Below, one piece after another: positions 1-10,343 of a stretch of 64,000 nucleotides of DNA (positions within the stretch are counted from its first letter, which is position 1; every line of letters begins with the position of its first letter). The notes under the pieces are model-generated. The model did no database searches. It was not told the origin of the DNA and saw nothing but the letters and a program-made list of their open reading frames with translations. This DNA comes from Meconema thalassinum (Eukaryota > Arthropoda > Insecta > Orthoptera > Tettigoniidae), in NCBI GenBank assembly GCA_946902985.2, contig OX336400.1, positions 171,937,043 through 172,001,042 on the forward strand, given 5' to 3'. Position numbers and translations under genes: made by a program.

Positions 1-21
1 CGAGGTAGCCAGGATACAGTT

Positions 22-405
22 ATGGCAATCCACCATGCCACCAGATTGGATATGGGCCAAGGAAAGGTTTCCACAGACCACAACAACAACTGGGAAACTT
101 GGCGGTCACTCAACAGACTTCGGAATGGTGTTGGGAGATGCAAAGTTAATCTCCACAATTGGGGATACCTACAGGAATCGGAACTCTGTGAGTGTGGGCA
201 GAGACAGACCATGGTACACCTGTGTTCCTGTGAACTGTGCCCGTGCTCTTGCACAATGCAAGAGTTAATGGAAGGTCATGAAAGGGAGTGGCCCGCTTCT
301 AGGCGAAGAAAATCTAATTCGAGACATTGTAGAATATAGTATTGTATTATTCCTTTGAAATATTGTGTATCATCCCTCTTGTGTATATTGTAGTGCATCT
401 GACTC

Positions 406-415
<10 letters not shown>
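22..415 (+). mobile_element. LINE 3' end: C-terminal fragment of a non-LTR reverse transcriptase polyprotein
   Basis: The open frame 22-339 encodes about 105 residues matching the extreme C-terminus of arthropod LINE ORF2 proteins. It has a W-SLNRLR-GVGRCK-LH-WG block followed by a cysteine/histidine cluster (CECG...TMVHLC...CP), the usual C-terminal zinc-knuckle-like segment. No reverse transcriptase or endonuclease domain is present, and the frame is open to the window edge, so the rest was 5'-truncated or lies outside. After the stop a short AT-rich 3' UTR runs into an (AAT)n tract at 416, a typical tail for such elements. This is a dead copy. The family assignment is from recognised motifs; the clade cannot be fixed from so short a piece. 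Confidence 0.75.

Positions 416-441
<26 letters not shown>
416..441. repeat. (AAT)n microsatellite, LINE tail
   Basis: An uninterrupted AAT/TAA run lies directly after the LINE 3' UTR. It probably grew from the tail of that plus-strand LINE, and it also abuts the 3' end of the opposite-strand LINE that follows. Confidence 0.9.
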
Positions 442-442
<1 letters not shown>

Positions 443-443
443 T

Positions 444-1482
444 TATTTATTAAATACTATTTATGTTACATTATTGTGACATGTCTCACGAATCTGATGA
501 CAGTACAGATTATCTGTGAGACATATTAATTATTATTTACAACACATATATAGATTATATTTCAGTACAAGAGTGCATGCATTTTTTTTGTAATGTTAAT
601 GATAAAATATTAATGTAAATAATTAAAGATACAAAAAATTACACTATGGTAGTTATATTAATAAATTTATGTTATGAGTTAATGTTTGGTTAAGTAATAT
701 TTTTTAATGCGACTTATAGCTAGTTGTTTGCTGTTAATGTTTGTCAGTCCAGGTGGTAGTTCATTAAGTAGTGATGATATAATATAATTTAGTCTCTTGA
801 AACCATAGCTATTTATACATAAAGGTTTAACATGTTTAGTACTTGTTATGGCTCTTGTTTGTATGTTGTGAGAGACCTTATGCCTGAATCTTGGATCATG
901 GTAGTAGAGATTCAGTACAGTAATTTGAAACAACTCTTTAATATTAAAATAAGGGATATCAGTGAAATATTTAAAGAACCTGTTTTGGCTATCTTGAAGA
1001 TTATTAATTAAAGTTGTGTTTTGATTTCCCCAAGCTGCTATAGCATATCTTAATTTGCTTTCAATCAGAGCACTGTAAATTGTTTTGTAAGTTTTCCTAT
1101 CTACATCAAATCGGAGATTGTAGAAGATGTAGAGATTTGCTCTTAGGTTTTTTATTATGTTTACTGTGTGTGTGTTCATTTTAAAGTGTTCATCAAGGGT
1201 AATTCCTAGGTATTTTTGTGTCGAAGTACTATTTATGAAGGTGTTACATTTGCAACCTGCCAGGATGTTTTGGTGTATGCATGATAAGCTGTGGTGCGTT
1301 AGTTTGTATTTTTCTTGTGTGAAGTGATCAACTCTGATGTGCATTATTTTAGATTTGGTTGTATTTATACACAAATTATTGTCATGACACCATCTTGTGA
1401 TGTTATTGAAGTCTTCTTGAAGTCTCTCAAAAGTTGTTTTAGAGTCTTTATGTATGGTATATATAGTGGTGTACTCAGCATA
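444..1482 (-). mobile_element. 5'-truncated LINE (jockey/CR1-like) with reverse transcriptase C-terminal half and 3' UTR
   Basis: On the minus strand the frame is open from 1482 down to a stop at 679, about 267 residues. It covers the end of the reverse transcriptase palm and the thumb region. The block YLGITLDEHFKMNTHT, followed by a conserved IYSALIESKLRYAIAAWG, is diagnostic of LINE RTs. At the 5' edge the catalytic YADD box reads YAEY (around 1471-1482), so the second and critical aspartate is lost. Upstream, the element ends abruptly at an AATA/AAT simple repeat. The segment 444-678 is its 3' UTR and contains a clear stem-loop. The element is inactive because it is truncated and its active-site motif is mutated. 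Confidence 0.8.
481..524 (-). promoter_or_regulatory. Stem-loop in LINE 3' UTR
   Basis: ATGTCTCAC (481-489) pairs perfectly with GTGAGACAT (516-524). Inside it AATCTG (491-496) pairs with CAGATT (506-511) around a 9-nt loop. It lies in the 3' UTR of the minus-strand LINE. In several LINE clades a 3' hairpin is bound by the reverse transcriptase to start target-primed reverse transcription. That role is inferred here. Confidence 0.55.
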
Positions 1483-1512
1483 AATAAATATAAATAAATA
1501 ATAATAAATAAA

Positions 1513-1571
<59 letters not shown>
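1483..1571. repeat. AATA/AAT simple repeat tract
   Basis: Interrupted AATA units pass into pure AAT units. The tract marks the 5' truncation boundary of the minus-strand LINE and the start of the next retroposon fragment. Confidence 0.9.
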
Positions 1572-1574
<3 letters not shown>

Positions 1575-1582
1575 AATAATAA

Positions 1583-1838
1583 ATCTGCCTTTCATGGCTC
1601 TCTTTCCTTCCAAGTCCCTCAATTCTCATTCTTCGAGGGTTGAGCGCATTTCTTCGCTTCCTGTCCTTTATTTACCTTATTATTGTTTTGTATTCCCATC
1701 TGTTCTTCTAGTACGGTAGTTAGTTTTAGTTATAGTTGTCATTACACTTAGATTTTCACTATCACCCAAACAATTAGGGGCTGATAACCTCGGTGGTAGA
1801 CACCTCGAAACAACAATTATTATCCTCATCTCCATGCT
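1583..1838 (+). mobile_element. Retroposon R, 5'-truncated copy (right monomer and tail)
   Basis: This stretch carries the 3' half of the dimeric retroposon seen in full at 7108-7844. It shares the CTTTCATGGCT...CCTTCCAAGTCCC block, the CACTATCACCCA-ACCATTAGGGG-CGATAACCT core and the AACAACAATTATTAT tail. It has no left monomer. No target duplication is visible. Confidence 0.7.
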
Positions 1839-1878
1839 TCTATTGTAAACAACCTTCTCATTTCCATTTCGTAAGTAG

Positions 1879-2688
1879 TGTTACGTGCCACCCCCTAGTG
1901 GCACTTTTGTTAACTGGATTACGGTGGGTTGAAGCACAACACAGATTGCTCCTTTAAAGAAATAATTGACTTTATTGCGTCCAGAAAGATACACCACTCA
2001 ACAGCAAATACAAGCAATTAGAACCTTACTCCAGTTTCCTCAAGTCTCTTCCTTATGGAGCGCTCTTGCCCCCTTTCACTTGTCAACAGACCACAGAAGT
2101 TAATCCGTCCTAATGAGTCTGGTTTCCTTGACAGAAACTACCTGCACCTCTCCCTTATGTACACAAACTACAGTTACTTACGATAACCTGCTACACGCTG
2201 CTTCGCAGCCACGAGCTGGGAAACAATGTCACTGGATTTCGTAACTCGCACGGCACTCCGCCACAATACCTCCGTCGCTCAGTGAAATAACACTCGCTCA
2301 AAACACAGGCAGTCCCCTGTATGCTTCTCACTCCCTCGCTGTCAAGAGAATCGGCTTCACTAGGGGTTTCGCAAGTCACCACACTTCTGTCGCTCAGGAT
2401 AAACGCTCGCACTAGCTCGTAAAACACACACAAACACACACACACTGCTTGACAGGTCGCCCTTATATAGCAGGCCGATGACTCAATAAATGCTTCTAGA
2501 CCAATCCAGGGTTCACGGCTTCTCGAGGTTTCCTTCACTGGCTGAGTCACGAATATTCTGGACCATCCCTTTGTCCTAGTAGTCCTGTTGCATAAGGCGC
2601 ACGCAATATACTGAGGCAGAGCACAGCCCAGCCCGGGGGCAGTTGTGACTCATGCGGCGAGCGATGAAACAAACTCGCAGCCGTAACA
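1879..2688 (-). mobile_element. Solo LTR of an LTR retrotransposon
   Basis: The stretch begins TGTTACG and ends CGTAACA, the TG...CA form of a long terminal repeat. A second related copy lies at 56599-57287. Reading the minus strand there is a TATA box (TATATAAGG type, at about 2463-2471), and an AATAAA signal lies further downstream at 1971-1976. This gives a U3-R-U5 order on the minus strand. No gag, pol, primer-binding site or second LTR is next to it, so it is a solo LTR, usually the product of LTR-LTR recombination. The flanks do not match as a target duplication. The stretch encodes no recognisable protein on either strand. Confidence 0.75.
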
Positions 2689-3633
2689 CCAATATAGGAT
2701 CGTACAGTATCTTACAATTTTTAGCCTACTTTTCACATTTTGCAAAAATGAGGAAAAAGTAGACTTATGAGATCGATCCGGGAAAATGTGTGTCTGTCTG
2801 TCTGTCTGTCTGTCCTTCTGTCTGTTTGCCCTTCTGTCTGTCTGTCTGTCTGTCTGTGTATCCCCTCCTATCAAGTCCTAAACGGCTGCTGCAATCGAAA
2901 CCAAATTTAGTATGAGTCAAGATGTATACCGGAATATTTCAAGCCCATATTTGAAAATGATGTCAGTGCTACCAACTGCTGAAGAAACGCAATAGAAATT
3001 TGAGCTCCATGTAGGATATCATGGAAGGTATGCTTGGAAACTATTCCAAAATTGGCACACATGTAGATAATACTATTTCAGTTTAATTTCCAGGAGGCCA
3101 GACATGACAGTGTTGCCAAAATAATTTTAAGCCTTCTGATAGGTCCAATTTTTAAATGCGTATAACGTCTACACTATTAATTGAATTTCAACCAAATTTT
3201 CTATGTAATATGTGTACATAAACAGATATGACTGAGTGTATTCTTAAGAGCCACCAGGGCTGCCAACTGTTATTAATTGCTCTCTCTATTTTCTTCATCC
3301 AAATACCAATATATCTGAAAGTATACAAGCAGACAGCTTTAAACTATGCACAAGTATAGTACCCGACATTTTAGATTAATTTGGAGTAACTTATATACTT
3401 CAGTTCTACCAACATGATTCTAAGCCTGCTGATAGGACCAATATTTAAATACATGTAACTTCAATACTATCAGTTGGATTTCAACCAAATTTCGTATGTG
3501 CTATGTGTAACATAACAGATATGACTATAAGTATTCTCAAGAGCAATCAGAGCTTCCAAATGTTAATTAATGCTGTCTTTATTTTTAGCCTATTTTCAAT
3601 TTTGAAAAAATAGGCTTATGAGATCACCTTTTG

Positions 3634-3675
<42 letters not shown>

Positions 3676-4043
3676 ATGTGTGTGTGTGTGTGTGTGTGTC
3701 CCTAATAAATTCTAAACGGCTGGAGCGATTTCAATGAACCTCGGTAAGTTCATAGCACTATTCTGGACGACCCCGACCGTGCCCTTCAAATTTTGTTACG
3801 TCTCACCAATCCAATATGGCGGTTGTGCAAAATATTTCACCAGCATTCAATATCTCCGAAACTATTCCCGATATCACCCTGGAATGTTTTAAGGTGATAA
3901 AGGGAACTACTAGAAGTTCACCTATGTGGCTTTTGAAAAACTGGTAACTACGAAACCATCATGGTGGCCACGCGAATTTGCGACTTTTAAATAGACGTTT
4001 CTCGCGATTTAACCAACCAAACGCAATAAAACGTGGTAGAGTA

Positions 4044-5642
4044 TTGACGTCAGAAAAGTTGGATGGCGCAGCCACGCGGCAGAATGTTGAAGCTGTAACA
4101 TTGTGACTGGCGAGATTTATTTAGATGGTGAAGCATTGACGTCGTGATGGAAACAGAAAGAAATTTGTCAAATTCAAGGAGGTACTGCTCTGTATACGGT
4201 TGCAAATCGTATAAAACGGCTACGAAATATCTTCACTACTTTCCTGTACAAAAAGTTCAGAGAGAAAGATGGGCTTCGGCGCTGTCAATTGGAAAACGTG
4301 TTAATGTTACATGACAGTGTGCAGTCTGCATTTTTGTGAAGACGACTTATTTCCACCGGTACTGTTGATTATTGATAGTTATTGTCTCTAATTTGCATTC
4401 ACATGGATTTAGCTACATCAAAAATACTGATAAACTTATAGCCTATTACTTCTGTGCCGTACAAAGAATGTAATCCGCTCTTCGTAAACTTATTTTAGGG
4501 GTTCTTCCGATTGACAATAGCCGAATGGTTAGAAAACTTAAGAAAAATGCTGTTCCTAGCCTTAATTTGCCAGAGAATTTATATTATTGCCTTTGAACAG
4601 CAAATATGTATGTCATTGAAGTATGATTTGGCTTGAATTGTGTTTTTGGCTATGATCTCCCTACTGTTGAATTTAGTTAATTAAAATGTAAAATCTTAGT
4701 TTTAAGTACCGGTTTGGTGACCCATCATCCCAGGCAGGCCGGCAACACCTAGGCTATACTACTCAGGCAGATAGGTCACTTAGCCGTAATTTTGAAGTTA
4801 TAGTGATGTTAAGTATACATATGCGGTAATGTAGCAGGAGACCGGATCGGCCTAGGCTATTCTAACTTTAATTAGTTCCCATTTCAGGGTTTTACAGTTT
4901 TGAGTGCGAATAGTTGGTTTGAAAGTTGTACAACAGTAACTTAAGGAGAGTATGTTTTGTATAGGTTTTAATTGGTATTATGGTTTATGTCGAGCTGAGG
5001 AATGAATTTGGTTTGGCTTAAAGCGTAGTTTTTGATCTGTTCCGTTTGCTTATGACAAGTTCAAATGGAGACTCCAGCTTTGTTAAATATCTGTATTTTA
5101 AATATATAATTAAATATATTGATAAAGAGGATGTCTCCATTTTAACTTGCCTATGGCAAGAGATTAATAAATTAACATTCTTGCCTTTGAACATCAAGTA
5201 TGTAGGTCAATATTTGCAATATTGAAGTATGATTTGAGCATCCCAAGTAACGCTTCTTTGAACCCAAAACATTCATGCAAATTCAGGGTTGCTTGATTCA
5301 ATTTATTATCAGGGAGTCGTCCTTTGTGTTATGTGAGATATATATATTGTGAAATTAATAAAAACATCGATACCGCTAGGCTCCCAAGTACAGGCTTCAT
5401 ATATGTAACAGCAGACAGTAAATTAACTATCTACATGTGGGTAATATTTTTAACTGGTAGTAATTAGGCACTGCATTTATATTGATTATAAAAATATTTC
5501 TATCAATGAAAGGAAATATGTAGTATTTTGCCATCATAAATTAGAAGCCATAACAAACGCACACCCAATTACTTCACGTCACTATATCGCCGCCATATTG
5601 CAAGCAGCTGACCGTAAGCTCCTCCCCCGTTTCGGACGTCAA
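4044..5642 (+). mobile_element. TIR DNA transposon with a THAP-domain exon, inserted in HINE-B
   Basis: The insert interrupts a HINE-B unit whose other copies read straight through this point. Its ends are inverted repeats beginning TTGACGTC. The left end is TTGACGTCAGAAAAGTTGGA and the right end, reversed, is TTGACGTCCGAAACGGGGGA. TA dinucleotides flank both sides. It contains a THAP zinc-finger exon (4147-4358) and about 1.2 kb of AT-rich sequence without recognisable coding. A THAP domain at a transposase N-terminus fits P-element-type transposons, but no catalytic domain is visible, so the superfamily is left open. The non-coding part may be intron plus decayed sequence. Confidence 0.6.
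4147..4358 (+). pseudogene. THAP-domain exon with a one-base frameshift
   Basis: From the ATG at 4147 the frame runs YCSVYGCKSYKTA, then HYFP, then RERWASAL, and hits a stop at 4312. One base over, from 4314, it continues TVCSLHFCEDDLFPP. Together these give the C2CH THAP signature: C-x4-C near the start, the conserved FP and W, then C-x2-H about 45 residues later. The coding ends at CCACCG followed by GTACTG, a plausible 5' splice site. THAP domains bind DNA; they sit at the N-terminus of P-element transposases and of many cellular regulators. The frameshift means this copy cannot make the domain intact. The THAP call is confident; the parental protein is unknown. Confidence 0.75.
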
Positions 5643-6965
5643 TATGTTTATACACATTGTAATGAACTGACATCTAACTTCGTTCAATTGTTTACATAAC
5701 CACAGGATGGTGGATGCACGAAATATTTTACCGGCATTCTATATCTCTGAAACTATTAGCGGTATCGCCCTGAAATTTTGTACAGAGATAAAGGGCACTA
5801 ATAAAAGTTCATCTATAAGACTTTCAAAAACCGGTTAACTACTAATCGAACATGGCGGCCAAGCGAATTTGAAAATTTTAAATAGACCTTTCTCGCGATT
5901 TAATGTTCCAAACGCAATGAAATCTGGTACAGGAAATGTTTGTACACATTGTAATGTACTGGTATCTAATTTAGTTCAATTGTTTACATAACCTCAAGAT
6001 GGCGGCTGTGCGAATTTTAAAAATAAGTTTTTATTTCTTGTGTCGTAATCATGCGATCGAAGTGAACGTTTGAATAATGAACCTACGCAATAATTTTCCT
6101 TTAATGGTACATGACTATAAGGCCTATACATTTAACAATCCAACATGGCGACCATCCGAAATATTTAGACGGCTCTGAATATCTACGAATCTATTATAGC
6201 AATCAAACTGAATTTTTTAATGTTCATAGGGGCTATGAACTTAAGTTCTCCTATAGGACTTTAAATAACCTGGTGATCACAAATCCAACATGGCGACCAT
6301 CCTAAATATTAAGTCGGTTCTCAATATCTACGAATCTATTACAGCAAACAAACTGAAATTTTGTATGTTGATAGAGGCTATTAACATAAGTAGGATATAT
6401 GAAAATAGGCTGTGTAGTTCTTCACGGAACTACTCGTTTTACCCTAGTTTAATTTGGAGTAATTAATATAAGTCAGTGCTGCCAGTATGATTCTATGCTT
6501 GTTGATAGGTCCAATTTTAAAATACATGTAACTTCTATACTAACGAATGGATTTCATCTAAAATTGGCACAACAAGATATCATAATATTTCCGATTATTT
6601 CTAACCAGCACACACATGACATTGTTGCCAACATGCTTTTACGCGTGCTGATAGATCCAATGTCTAACTGCATGTAAAGTCCATTGGACTTCCACCAAAT
6701 TTTGTATTCTGTACCTTAAGAGATGGAACTAAGAATATATTCAGTCACCAGGGCTGCCAACTATAGTGCTCTATTTGGCTACATTATACCAGGAATATTT
6801 CGAACTAATCAGACATTTCGATATTACCAACTTAATTTCGTCATTATTCTAGATATGTTCATGTACTGTAGAATAATCATTGGCATGAAAAGTAGGCTGT
6901 ATAGTTCTTCACGGAACTTCTTGTTATATCGAGAGTTGTAATCAACTTATTTTCCTCTGTTCAAG

Positions 6966-7089
6966 GATATTCCCCGTCTTCTCCTTCTGTGGATCATATT
7001 CACCATCGGGACGCTATTGTATATAACATGCAGGATCCTGTGCACGTTGAGAATAATAAGCTTGAACGGAGACGACATTAGAAATGCCT
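6966..7089 (+). CDS. Paralogue copy 1, transmembrane exon of a small multi-pass membrane protein
   Basis: An acceptor with a strong pyrimidine tract (TTTTCCTCTGTTCAAG) leads into a fully open 124-bp exon that ends T|GTGAGT, a near-ideal donor. It starts in phase 0 and ends in phase 1. It encodes DIPRLLLLWIIFTIGTLLY and then about 22 more residues ending in a charged loop, so it holds one transmembrane helix. The exon at 58893-59007 has the same phases, a nearly identical acceptor and tryptophan at the same ninth position, so the two look paralogous. The final T joins in frame to the exon at 18871, forming a cysteine codon. The pattern recalls insect four-helix membrane proteins of the DUF4728 type. 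That family call is inference from memory; the exon call itself is better supported. Confidence 0.5.
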
Positions 7090-7107
7090 GTGAGTAAGAT
7101 AATAACT

Positions 7108-7844
7108 CTTCCCAGGGGCTCACATCTAGTGGGACGTGGGTTGGCGACCACGGGACCCCAGCTGAGTCCGGCATTGCTTCCACTTACTTGTGCCGGACTC
7201 CTCTCCGTCTCCTTTCCTGTCGATCTTACTTGGTCAACTCTTGTTCTCTTCCGACCCCGACGGTATTAGGGTATCCGAGGCCTAGGAGGTCTCTTCCTTT
7301 CTCGCCTTAATTGGCCCTTGTCTCATCTTTTCTGATACCCTCCTTGTGCGAGGTGTCAGCCTTCTTTTTCTCTTCATGTTACTTCCTGCCTTCTGCTCAA
7401 GGCCTTCAAGGAGTCAGGGTGTATGTAGCCCCACCACCTCTGGTGCACCCTGGATAGTGCTACACCCTCAGGGGCTCACAGCTAGTGAGTTGGGGAGTTG
7501 ACGATCGCGGGGGATTCTGTGCTGGGTCCGTTTCTTTCCCCCTTTTCCACTGACTTTGAGGCAGGCCCTCTCCTCTTTACCTTTCCTATCAGCCTTTCAT
7601 GGCTTTCCATCCTTCCAAGTCCCTCTATCCTCATTCTTCGTGGGTTGAGGGCATTTCTTTTCTTTCTGTCCTTTATTTGCCTTATCCTTGATTTGTTTAC
7701 TATTTCTTCTTTTAGTCTGTAAATCTGTAGTTAGTGTTAGTTATAGTTTTCATTCTCATCTCATCTTTCACTATCACCCAACCATTAAGGGCCGATAACC
7801 TAGATGTTAGGCCCATAAAAACAACAATTATCATCATCATCATC
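7108..7844 (+). mobile_element. Retroposon R, full-length dimeric copy with 12-bp target duplication
   Basis: AAGATAATAACT flanks both sides (7096-7107 and 7845-7856). The 737-bp body ends in (ATC)n, so it was copied through RNA. It is a head-to-tail dimer. AGGGGCTCACATCTAGTGGG opens the left unit and AGGGGCTCACAGCTAGTGAG opens the right unit about 350 bp later, and similarity continues downstream in both. No reading frame resembles a known protein. Its own (ATC)n tail and 5'-truncated relatives fit mobilisation by a LINE. It sits directly behind the splice donor of the exon at 6966-7089. Confidence 0.75.
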
Positions 7845-7856
7845 AAGATAATAACT

Positions 7857-9840
7857 ATGTTTCATCAAATACCGTATTATAGAACAGCCATATCAATATG
7901 AACCCACCGTGTGTGCTTGCTCGCTGGAGGACAGTCGTGTATTCTGCAGCTTTCCCTCTTCGGCTTGCAGTTGTGGCTAGGAGGGAGGGTGTAGCAGGGG
8001 GAAGTAAACTTGCATATGAGGCCGAACAATGACACGGCAGATAATAAACGCAGCACTGTAGTGTATTCAGCATTGACTTGTGCAGGCTATATGAGTTTTT
8101 CCACTGAGAACACGATGGGAAAGCGTAATTTCAGTCTCCCAAGCAGTTACGTAGTCTGAATTTCATGTGGAGAGGAGGAAATGTTATACCTAGAAAAACA
8201 TTTCAGCAAGAAATGTAGAATGTATACAAACGTTTTGACAAATGAAAAAAAAAACACACACAAATTTTCTTGCCATTTGGTAGTGATTTTTGTGCTTTTT
8301 GTAAAAGGTAACGAATTGAAGCTAAGACTGATAAGCGTTTACTGGTTAATGGCTTCTGTGAGGGTTGAGCTAGTGGACCCAAACTCTCACCAGGCACTGC
8401 GCATGTTGTCAACAGATAAAGAGACAGTCCAAGGTCAACACTCCAAGTACCTAGAAGCAGTTTCCCTCGTCTATTCTGAGAAGCCAGGTGTACAAAAATC
8501 ACAAAAAATAATTAATAAGGTATCCCCATTGGTTTAATATCCACAAATTATTTTGTGGTTGAAAATTGCTTTTTTCTTCGATACTCCACTTGTATTAAAA
8601 ATGTGAATCTCAAATACTGAAAGCCATATTACTATGTTCTTGGTACAGGTGGATGTCTTAGATCCAAGTATGTTCATAAAATATTTGGCTAAATTTGAAT
8701 CAAACATATAAGACCAGGAAGCTTTTGTTGAAAATAAGCTAGTGGTCTTAAACTTTTGGTAGGCATTGTAGGATTCCTCTTCTTCCATTTGAAGCACTAG
8801 CATCAATTTTGCTGTTGTTCTCTTTGTCCTTGCTTCTAACGCAGCCTCATTCTTCGAAGTTTTTTTGTATCTATCATCTAATAGAATTAAAATCAAAAAT
8901 GTACTTTGGTGAGTTTACTGACAGGACGCGTGATTGTGGGAAAGTACAGGGTACCCATGGAGGAAAGAATAAGAGGAGATGCCCTGAGCTCGTTTGAGTG
9001 AAGCCCAGTGCTGCAACCAAAGTGGGCGTAACCTTAACTCGTATTCGGTGTTCTGTGACTTGCATGAGGCATTGTGCATGGCTAAACCTTATTTTGGCCC
9101 TGGTTTTTATCGCGCTCCGGTTATGCAACTTTGGAAACGTAATAACAGTAGTGATAAGTTATTAAAAAAAAAACCTTCAATTCTAATCTCAGCCTACCCT
9201 ATATACCAAAAAAATAAAAACCATTCCTCTGGAAATCCCAAATTATCAAACGGCTGTCGGTCAATAATTACGGTAGGCCTACGTAATTAATCAATTCGAG
9301 GCTAATCGTCAAGTTTCTACCCCCCACAAAGAAAATACCGTACGGTACCTAAACGTATAGGCTATACCGTATTTTTGTGCAAATATGCGTCCTTTTTTAA
9401 GTGTTCTGTTTATTAATTTTGAGGTTCGTATTCTTGAATATCAAAATGTGTACGACCAATGAGTGAAAGTGGCTGTGCTCGAAATTAGGCCTAAATACTG
9501 ATGAATGCCTCAAAACCAATAAGAACATAAAACTCAATTTGGTGTAAATACCGTAATTAGTTCGGCATCATTAATTCCCAAGATGTTCCTTCTTTGGTAT
9601 AACTCGCATCTTCAGACACCTGTATTCAATTTAATCAGTATTTCAGCGTATTATTACGTTTTGCCGCGTCTTCCTTACAAAACTAGCCTCGCAAAGGTGC
9701 TCTAATATTTATATTTAAATTGGCTTTTATAACGATAACGCAGCTTATTTGTGCCAAGTACCGTGATGTACAGAGTGTATTCTGCCTATTCAAGAAAAAG
9801 TATTGACTTGTCATTGCAGTTTTATGTCACTAAAATCCAT
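7857..9840. other. Unassigned stretch
   Basis: Several open frames of 60-120 codons occur here (for example plus 8181-8537 and minus 8534-8896). None has a recognisable domain or splice structure. Base composition is unremarkable apart from a GC-richer patch near 8930-9130. I see no gene I can support. Confidence 0.4.
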
Positions 9841-9844
9841 TACT

Positions 9845-10165
9845 AGTTGGAGTGGTTTACGGCTTTAAGCATAGGGACAGCCATTTTCTCGCAACCAAAG
9901 TGGGCGAGCCGTTTGGCTTCAGCAGCTTGCGCTAGGCAGCGCAGCGAAGCAGGACCTTCTATACTACCGGACCTGACACTGGAATCCAAGATGGCCGCCG
10001 TAGTTGGTGGTCGGACATTAAACGCATGACGTGGGTCAGAATCCAACACAACACAAAATAACATCATGACGTGATTTTGTCTGCTGTTAATCCATTTTAT
10101 GGGCTTGGGACATCTTGGTCATCAGCCCCGTGCAGTTGGGTTTGGGTTGAATTCCTCCAATTACG
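9845..10165 (+). repeat. Old dispersed repeat (Q), copy 1
   Basis: The part from 10017 (AAACGCATGACGTG, then CATGACGTGATTTTGTCTGC, then TCATCAGCCCCGTG) recurs at 12079-12228. The part at about 9950-9981 (AGGACCTTCTATA-TACCGG and following) recurs inverted at about 12868-12897. This identifies the stretch as repeat rather than gene, although AAGATGGCCGCCG near 9989 resembles a start context. Confidence 0.6.
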
Positions 10166-10343
10166 TGATTATTGTAGTAGTGTGTGTAGCTGTGTAAGGG
10201 ACAGGCATGGGGAGGTGCCCCGGGAGTTAAAATAAGGTACTACCGGAGTTCCATCAGGAAAGGAATAAAATAAAATAATGTTGAGGCCCACAGGAGAGAT
10301 CTGTAGATTATCTTGGCTGAGTGAACAGGGAAAGTTGTAAATG

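Larger units (their letters stand above)
3584..6436 (+). mobile_element. Helentron-like repeat HINE-B copy 1, itself carrying a 1.6-kb insert
   Basis: It starts TTAGCCTATTTTCAATTTT and ends GAAAATAGGCT followed by the hairpin AGTTCTTCACGGAACT. A (GT)n tract lies at about 3638-3699. Internal units share AACATGGCGGCCA, TTTCTCGCGATTTAA and ATTGTTTACATAACC. It is inserted in HINE-A at a T-run, with the host repeat resuming at TTTTACCCTA. A TIR element occupies 4044-5642 inside it. Confidence 0.75.
2720..6925 (+). mobile_element. Helentron-like repeat HINE-A copy 1, split by nested HINE-B
   Basis: It starts with TTAGCCTACTTTTC and a hairpin that repeats the same motif inverted, then a CTGT microsatellite (2790-2859), then the CTCCTAAACGGCTGC block. 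After the internal repeats it ends GGAACTTCTTGTT with the 3' hairpin AGTTC...GAACT. The copy is split: 2720-3583 is the left part and 6437-6925 the right part, with HINE-B between. No protein is encoded, so it is non-autonomous. The Helentron/HINE assignment rests on the subterminal inverted repeats, the 3' hairpin, the microsatellite and T-rich insertion without a clear target duplication. Confidence 0.75.

Noticed and set aside
2191..2550. 119-codon minus-strand frame
   Set aside because: Lies wholly inside a solo LTR, across the TATA box; regulatory sequence, not a gene.
8181..8896. Two 118-120-codon frames on opposite strands
   Set aside because: No recognisable domain, no supported start or splice context, composition typical of chance frames.
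9847..10067. Frames around AAGATGGCCGCC that resemble a gene start
   Set aside because: The segment is part of a dispersed repeat with matches at 12079-12228 and about 12868-12897.
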